9,651 bases of DNA. Source: Candidatus Bathyarchaeota archaeon (GTDB taxonomy: Archaea > Thermoproteota > Bathyarchaeia > 40CM-2-53-6 > RBG-13-38-9). The notes below the pieces were generated by a model. The model had not been told where the DNA came from and did no database searches. It saw only the letters and a program-made list of their open reading frames with translations. Below, in pieces: positions 5,924 to 9,651 of the stretch. Within the stretch, counting starts at the first letter, position 1; every line of letters starts with the position of its first letter. The translations under genes were made by a program, and so were the position numbers. The stretch spans positions 1 through 9,651 of the forward strand of contig JAGLGJ010000032.1 of NCBI GenBank assembly GCA_023144075.1. The letters run 5' to 3'.

Positions 5924-6370
5924 ATGTCTAATGAAGAAGTCAAGAATACAGTTAACGAAGAAGGCCCCTTAGAAGAGGAGCCTGTTGAGGCTGAGCAGGT
6001 TGAGGAGCCTGCTAAGACTGTTGAGCAGGTTAAGGTACGAGCTGGGGAGTTTGTTAAGGAGCCTGCTAAGACTGAAGTGGAAGAAGGCCCAGAAATTGAC
6101 GAGGACATCGAAATAGTTGACGAGAAATTTTACACAATCAATCTCAGAGATGTCTGGAAGGGGCCTAGAATAAAGAGAGCTCCGAAAGCAGTCAGGATCG
6201 TCAGAGATTTCGTTAAGAGAAGAATGAAGGTAGATGACGTTAAGATTAGTAATGCTGTAAACCAAGAGATATGGAAAAGAAGCATAAAAAAGCCTCCCAG
6301 GAAAATCAAGATAAGAGCTGTAAAAGATAAAGAAGGACAAGTAATAGTGTTTCATGCTACAGGTAAATAG
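5924..6370 (+). CDS. rpl31e: Large-subunit ribosomal protein L31e with a long acidic N-terminal extension
   Basis: L31e binds 23S rRNA near the exit tunnel in archaeal and eukaryotic ribosomes. The conserved protein occupies residues 66-145 only: D-E-K-F-Y-T-I-N-L-R at 66-75, P-R-I-K-R-A-P-K-A-V-R at 81-91, F-V-K-R-R-M-K at 96-102, V-N-Q-E-I-W-K-R-S at 112-120 and P-P-R-K-I-K-I-R-A at 124-132. Ahead of it are about 65 residues rich in Glu, Val, Pro and Lys, containing three similar units (18-26, 27-36, 45-54). Ordinary archaeal L31e proteins are about 80-100 residues, so the extension is unusual. The ATG at 5924 follows GAGGT at a suitable distance (5910-5914), supporting translation of the extension. 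A shorter start inside the frame is not obvious. Confidence 0.94.
   Translation: MSNEEVKNTVNEEGPLEEEPVEAEQVEEPAKTVEQVKVRAGEFVKEPAKTEVEEGPEIDEDIEIVDEKFYTINLRDVWKGPRIKRAPKAVRIVRDFVKRRMKVDDVKISNAVNQEIWKRSIKKPPRKIKIRAVKDKEGQVIVFHATGK
5975..6074 (+). repeat. Imperfect coding repeats within the L31e acidic extension
   Basis: Three related DNA units begin with GAGGAGCCTG or AAGGAGCCTG at about 5975, 6002 and 6056. AGGAGCCTGCTAAGACTG is identical at 6003-6020 and 6057-6074, a spacing of 54 bases. GAGCAGGTT also occurs at 5993-6001 and 6023-6031. All spacings are multiples of three, so repeat gain or loss keeps the reading frame. Confidence 0.8.
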
Positions 6371-6390
6371 TTACTATCCTTAAACTTCAA

Positions 6391-6420
6391 CTACTTTTTT
6401 GGTATAGTCTAGCTTCTTTT
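6391..6420 (+). terminator. Likely T-tract terminator after the ribosomal cassette
   Basis: Archaeal intrinsic termination often needs only T-runs. TTTTTT at 6395-6400 and CTTCTTTT at 6413-6420 lie 25-50 bases after the rpl31e stop, in a 195-bp gap before the next promoter. No strong hairpin precedes them. Confidence 0.45.
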
Positions 6421-6499
6421 CAAGTTAATCTATAACTGAGTCTTCTCATTTCTGACTCTAAATGGTGAATAATTAATAGCACACAAGTTTCTGGATCAA

Positions 6500-6516
6500 G
6501 TATAAATCTTAAAAAG
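6500..6516 (+). promoter_or_regulatory. Probable promoter of the CoA-transferase operon
   Basis: GTATAAATCTTAAAAAG contains two TATA-like matches (TATAAAT at 6501-6507 and CTTAAAAAG at 6509-6517) about 50-65 bases before the ATG at 6566. That would give a start of transcription around 6530-6540 and a short leader. No operator is evident. Confidence 0.5.
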
Positions 6517-6565
6517 CCAAAACCTTGAATTCATAGGACATTCGAAAGCATCGAGATGCTGTAGT

Positions 6566-7594
6566 ATGGAAATGAAAATTTTAGAACGTGGAACACAATT
6601 CGCGCGGCCGAAAATTACTCCAAATGAGTTTCGTGAATGGAATAGAAAAAACAAACCACGTGAAATGATTGACAAAGTTATGGATGCAAAGACGGCTGTT
6701 AAGAAATTCATGAAAGACGGGGATATAATCTCAATCAGTGGTTGCAGTTTTGTAAGAATTCCTGTCGCGATTCTCCATGAAGTTGTAAGGCAAAGGATTA
6801 AAGATCTTTACGTAGGTTGTGGAACTAGATCTATTGATGTAAATTTCTTAACTGATAATGGTCTGGTTAGTCACCTTGATCCTGGTTACATAATTGGACT
6901 TGAAGTCTTAGGACTTCCAAAAATGAGCAGAAAAATAGTAGAACAAGCAGTAACTAAAGGAGAGATTACACTCACGGAATGGGATAACGCCTCAATGGCT
7001 TGGAGACATAAAGCCGCAGCAATGGGAATCCCCTTCATGCCAGTGAGACATATGATGGGTACTGATACCTTCAAATACAGCGGCGCGGTCAAGGTGCAAT
7101 GTCCATTTACTGATGAGGAAGTAGTTCTTGTACCAGCTCTCTTTACGGATGTTGCTTTGATCCATGTTCACGAATCAGACATTTATGGAAATGCTAGAAT
7201 CACTTCGGGTGCAATAGTAGAGGATTGGGGCAAGGTTAGAGGGTCCAAAAGAGTAATACTAAGTACTGAGAAGATAGTGGATACTGAAGATATTAGAAAA
7301 GAATCAGACAGAACATTTGTCCCATATTTCTACGTTGATGCTGTAGTTAAAGCGCCTTATGGTTCTCACCCGGGAAATATGCCCGGTATGTATTATGTAG
7401 ACATTGAACATCTTATAGAATACAGAAAAGCCTGCGAAGATACCACTGGAAAAGCGTTGAAAGGGTATTATGATAATTATGTCTTCGGTGTCGACTCGTT
7501 TGAAGAATACCTAGAGAAAATAGGTGGAAAGAAGAAGTTGAAATTCCTTGAGGATTTGGAATTTCTAAAAGTCAAACCAGGGGGTTTCTCTTAA
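6566..7594 (+). CDS. Family I CoA-transferase, subunit A (glutaconate CoA-transferase alpha-like)
   Basis: Subunit A of a two-subunit enzyme that moves CoA between carboxylic acids. The 342-residue length and sequence resemble glutaconate CoA-transferase subunit A (GctA/COG1788) more than the shorter (about 220-residue) AtoD-type subunits. Visible elements are D-G-D-I-I-S-I-S-G-C at 51-60 followed by R-I-P at 64-66 (the typical entry of the first domain), L-V-P-A-L-F-T-D-V-A-L-I-H-V at 188-201 with D-I-Y-G-N-A-R-I at 205-212, and V-K-A-P-Y-G-S-H-P-G at 261-270 followed by Y-Y-V-D. The catalytic glutamate is on subunit B. The stop overlaps the next ATG by one base (TAATG). The acid substrate cannot be read from the sequence; a Met at codon 3 is an alternative start. 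Confidence 0.88.
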   Translation: MEMKILERGTQFARPKITPNEFREWNRKNKPREMIDKVMDAKTAVKKFMKDGDIISISGCSFVRIPVAILHEVVRQRIKDLYVGCGTRSIDVNFLTDNGLVSHLDPGYIIGLEVLGLPKMSRKIVEQAVTKGEITLTEWDNASMAWRHKAAAMGIPFMPVRHMMGTDTFKYSGAVKVQCPFTDEEVVLVPALFTDVALIHVHESDIYGNARITSGAIVEDWGKVRGSKRVILSTEKIVDTEDIRKESDRTFVPYFYVDAVVKAPYGSHPGNMPGMYYVDIEHLIEYRKACEDTTGKALKGYYDNYVFGVDSFEEYLEKIGGKKKLKFLEDLEFLKVKPGGFS

Positions 7595-8373
7595 TGAGTG
7601 AGGAATACAACGTCATGGAATTAATGACGATTCTTGCAAGCCGAGATATTGAAGACAAGAAGATAATCTATGTTGGAACAGGGATACCGATGCTTGTCAC
7701 GTCGCTAGCACAAAAAGCAAGAAATCTCAAGATCACACCAATTTTCGAGGTTGGTGGAATAGGTCCCGAGATGCCAACTCTGCCCCTGTCTGTCGCTTGT
7801 TCTCGAACAACATGGCGAGCCCTGAGAGCAGCCGATAGTGCAGAAGCTTTCGAAATAGCGCAAGCAGGTTTCGCAGATTATGCTTTCTTAGGTGGAGCTC
7901 AAATTGATAAATATGGTAATCTAAACTCGACAGTCCTTGGAGATTATCATGCTCCAAAAGTTAGATTTCCAGGAAGTGGAGGAGCAAACGCTTTCGCATC
8001 TTTCGCTTGGAAGACAATGATAATCATGAATCATGAGAAGCGAAGATTCGTTGAGAAGATAGATTATATAACTTCCCCAGGATATCTTGACGGACCCGGT
8101 TCGAGGAAGAAAGCTGGTCTACCTCCGGGGACTGGGCCATACAAAGTCTATACAACTAGGGGAACTTTTGATTTTGATGAGAAAACAAAGAGAATGAGGC
8201 TCTTTGCTTTGAATCCCGGGGTCACTGTGGAAGACGTTATCGAGAACACTGGATTCGAAATGATGCTTCCATCAAAAATAAAAGATAACGATCCTCCCTC
8301 ACGTGAAGAACTTAAAATACTTAGAGAAGATGTTGACCCATACAGGATAATTCTTGGACGTGGAGAAGCCTAA
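7594..8373 (+). CDS. Family I CoA-transferase, subunit B (glutaconate CoA-transferase beta-like)
   Basis: The 259-residue partner of the preceding gene (COG2057). It carries F-E-V-G-G-I-G-P at 51-58; Glu52 aligns by eye with the catalytic glutamate (Glu54) of Acidaminococcus GctB, which forms the glutamyl-CoA thioester intermediate. Also visible are G-G-A-Q-I-D-K-Y-G-N-L-N at 100-111 and P-G-S-G-G-A-N at 126-132, the glycine-rich active-site loop. Retention of the glutamate argues for a true transferase rather than the hydrolase-like IpdAB relatives of steroid degradation, although that group cannot be excluded without alignment. The tight overlap with subunit A indicates coupled translation. 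It ends six bases before the convergent acyl-CoA synthetase gene. Confidence 0.88.
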   Translation: MSEEYNVMELMTILASRDIEDKKIIYVGTGIPMLVTSLAQKARNLKITPIFEVGGIGPEMPTLPLSVACSRTTWRALRAADSAEAFEIAQAGFADYAFLGGAQIDKYGNLNSTVLGDYHAPKVRFPGSGGANAFASFAWKTMIIMNHEKRRFVEKIDYITSPGYLDGPGSRKKAGLPPGTGPYKVYTTRGTFDFDEKTKRMRLFALNPGVTVEDVIENTGFEMMLPSKIKDNDPPSREELKILREDVDPYRIILGRGEA

Positions 8374-8379
8374 CCGGCA

Positions 8380-9651
8380 TCAAGAAGACTTTATGCATGA
8401 ATACTTGTACATAGTCGAGAGTGCTTTAGCGGCCATTTCAGGGGATGTATAAGTGGGAATCCTCTGCTTTTCAAGATCCTCTTGCAATTCATTTACGAGT
8501 TCCCATTCACTAGTGGCGAATGCTACGATAGGCTTCTCTGGATGCCTACGTGAGGCTTCTGCGAAGAAGCTATTATCCTTGAACTCAATCCATCCTCTTG
8601 TAACCATTGTTCCAGCTACTATCGCATCAACATTAGGATCTTCAAACATTGAACCAATGGCGACCTTATAGGCTTCATCCATGCCGATTTGGGAGACTGA
8701 TGGCCAGATGTCATATGGATTTCCAACATTAATGAATGGAGGACTAGCTTTTCTGAATTTAGTCAAGGTATCCTCAGTGAGTGTAGCGATCTTTAGTCCT
8801 GAACGTTCACATGCATCAGCGGTAATAACCCCTAGTCCTCCAGAAGGTGAGATAACCCCTATATTGTTTCCTTTTGGAGGTTGCTGAAAGACAAATGCTT
8901 TTGTCAATTGAACCAGGTCCATATAGTTATCTACACGTATTATTCCGGCTTGTTTGAAAGCTGCATCAACAATCGTGTCGTTTGCAGCCAATGAAGCCGT
9001 ATGTGAATGAGCGGCTTTAGAACCCGCTGATGTTCTTCCAGATTTTAGTGCTAAGACAGGTTTCTTCCTGGTAACCCTCTTGCCTACTTCTACTAGCCGT
9101 CTTCCGTTCTTAATTCCTTCAATATACATTGCAATAACTTTGGTTTTTACATCTGTCTCCAAATATTCCAAAGCGTCAGCATCATCAACATCAATTTTAT
9201 TGCCAAGACCTATGACTCTGCTGATTCCAAATTGCTCTTTTGATAGTATCCATTTGAGTGTGATTGATGCAAAGTTCCCTGTCTGAGCAATGAATGCTGC
9301 CGGACCTGGTCGAAACTCTATTCCAGTCTGGAATGTTGTTGAAAACCTGTCTGCCATACTTAGAATTCCCGTAGTGTTTGGGCCGATGATTCTCATTTCG
9401 GCCTTTCTACTGACTTTTAGAATTTCGTTTTGCATTTCCGTTCCTTTCTTATCTACCTCACTGAATCCTCCAGCAACTATTACTGCATGCTTGATACCTT
9501 TTTCAGCAAAGTCTCTTATTACTCCAACTGCTATCTCTGCTGGAACAAGAACAAGACCCACATCGACTGGTCCAGGAATTTCTTTAACATTAGGATAAGC
9601 CTTGAAGCCAAGAATTTCATCGGCTTTCGGGTTAATCGGATAGATCTTGCC
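8380..9651 (-). CDS. acdA: ADP-forming acyl-CoA (acetate-CoA type) synthetase, alpha subunit, 5'-truncated
   Basis: This subunit, with an ATP-grasp beta subunit, converts acyl-CoA, ADP and phosphate to acid, CoA and ATP; it is the usual energy-conserving step of acid-forming archaea. The 423 visible residues run to the window edge with no start; family alpha subunits are about 460 long, so roughly 40 residues of the CoA-binding domain are missing. Counting from the visible end: the CoA-binding domain (G-P-N-T-T-G at 90-95), the first ligase domain with I-A-Q-T-G-N at 121-126 and G-L-G-N-K-I-D at 148-154, and S-G-R-T-S-A-G at 204-210. S-H-T-A-S-L-A at 216-222 contains the phospho-accepting histidine, His217. 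The second ligase domain has S-P-S-G-G-L-G-V at 268-275. The ORF ends after the alpha domains, so no ATP-grasp domain is fused at the C-terminus. The preferred acid is not determinable. Confidence 0.93.
   Translation of the reverse strand, partial: GKIYPINPKADEILGFKAYPNVKEIPGPVDVGLVLVPAEIAVGVIRDFAEKGIKHAVIVAGGFSEVDKKGTEMQNEILKVSRKAEMRIIGPNTTGILSMADRFSTTFQTGIEFRPGPAAFIAQTGNFASITLKWILSKEQFGISRVIGLGNKIDVDDADALEYLETDVKTKVIAMYIEGIKNGRRLVEVGKRVTRKKPVLALKSGRTSAGSKAAHSHTASLAANDTIVDAAFKQAGIIRVDNYMDLVQLTKAFVFQQPPKGNNIGVISPSGGLGVITADACERSGLKIATLTEDTLTKFRKASPPFINVGNPYDIWPSVSQIGMDEAYKVAIGSMFEDPNVDAIVAGTMVTRGWIEFKDNSFFAEASRRHPEKPIVAFATSEWELVNELQEDLEKQRIPTYTSPEMAAKALSTMYKYSCIKSS

Noticed and set aside
5975..6074. 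Repeats considered as a CRISPR-like or mobile element array
   Set aside because: Spacing is irregular but in multiples of three, units are imperfect, and the stretch is coding within L31e; there are no spacers or cas genes.
5734..6108. 124-residue Ser/Thr-rich open frame on the - strand
   Set aside because: It covers PDCD5, L39e and L31e antisense; low complexity arises from the L31e repeats.
5969..6355. 128-residue open frame on the - strand, Leu/Ser-rich
   Set aside because: It is the mirror of the acidic and basic repeats of rpl31e; the composition comes from the antisense of Glu/Lys codons.
9290..9598. 102-residue open frame on the + strand
   Set aside because: It is antisense to the conserved acyl-CoA synthetase alpha subunit and resembles no family.

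Overview
The window is archaeal chromosomal DNA, AT-rich by eye and densely packed. The diagnostic genes are Nep1, the RNase P protein Rpp21, a YhbY-type RNA-binding protein, ribosomal proteins S19e, L39e and L31e, and a PDCD5-family protein. These are archaeal/eukaryotic-type genes without ordinary bacterial counterparts. Gene order, TTG starts, and the mix of ETF, CoA-transferase and ADP-forming acyl-CoA synthetase would suit a TACK-group archaeon (for example Bathyarchaeia or another Thermoproteota lineage). That placement is inference; no marker here settles it.

Region 1 (1-1748, + strand): the 3' part of etfB overlaps etfA by an ATGA, followed by a stand-alone Lrp/AsnC effector-binding (RAM) domain protein. 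Region 2 (1868-3332): nep1 on the - strand, divergent from an rpp21-yhbY pair on the + strand. Region 3 (3388-4827, - strand): a long nicotinate phosphoribosyltransferase. Region 4 (4966-6370, + strand): the tight cassette rps19e-PDCD5-rpl39e-rpl31e, with L39e starting at TTG and L31e carrying an acidic, repeat-containing N-terminal extension. Region 5 (6566-8373, + strand): a two-subunit family I CoA-transferase. Region 6 (8380-9651, - strand, 5' end outside the window): the alpha subunit of an ADP-forming acyl-CoA synthetase, convergent with the CoA-transferase.

Two themes alternate. Regions 2 and 4 are ribosome and RNA maturation: Nep1 modifies 16S rRNA, Rpp21 is an RNase P subunit, YhbY-type proteins are linked to ribosome precursors, and the rest are ribosomal or nascent-chain-associated factors. 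They look like two halves of a conserved archaeal neighbourhood separated by the oppositely oriented NAD-salvage gene. Regions 1, 5 and 6 are acyl-CoA energy metabolism: electron transfer from acyl-CoA-type dehydrogenases, CoA exchange between acids, and ATP-yielding release of acids from CoA thioesters. This fits an organism that ferments or oxidises amino or organic acids.

No CRISPR array, transposon, defence system, tRNA or rRNA was seen, and I found no clearly undescribed system. The points most worth a second look are the pncB interruption of the ribosomal neighbourhood, the repetitive acidic extension of L31e, and the convergent CoA-transferase/acyl-CoA synthetase pair.
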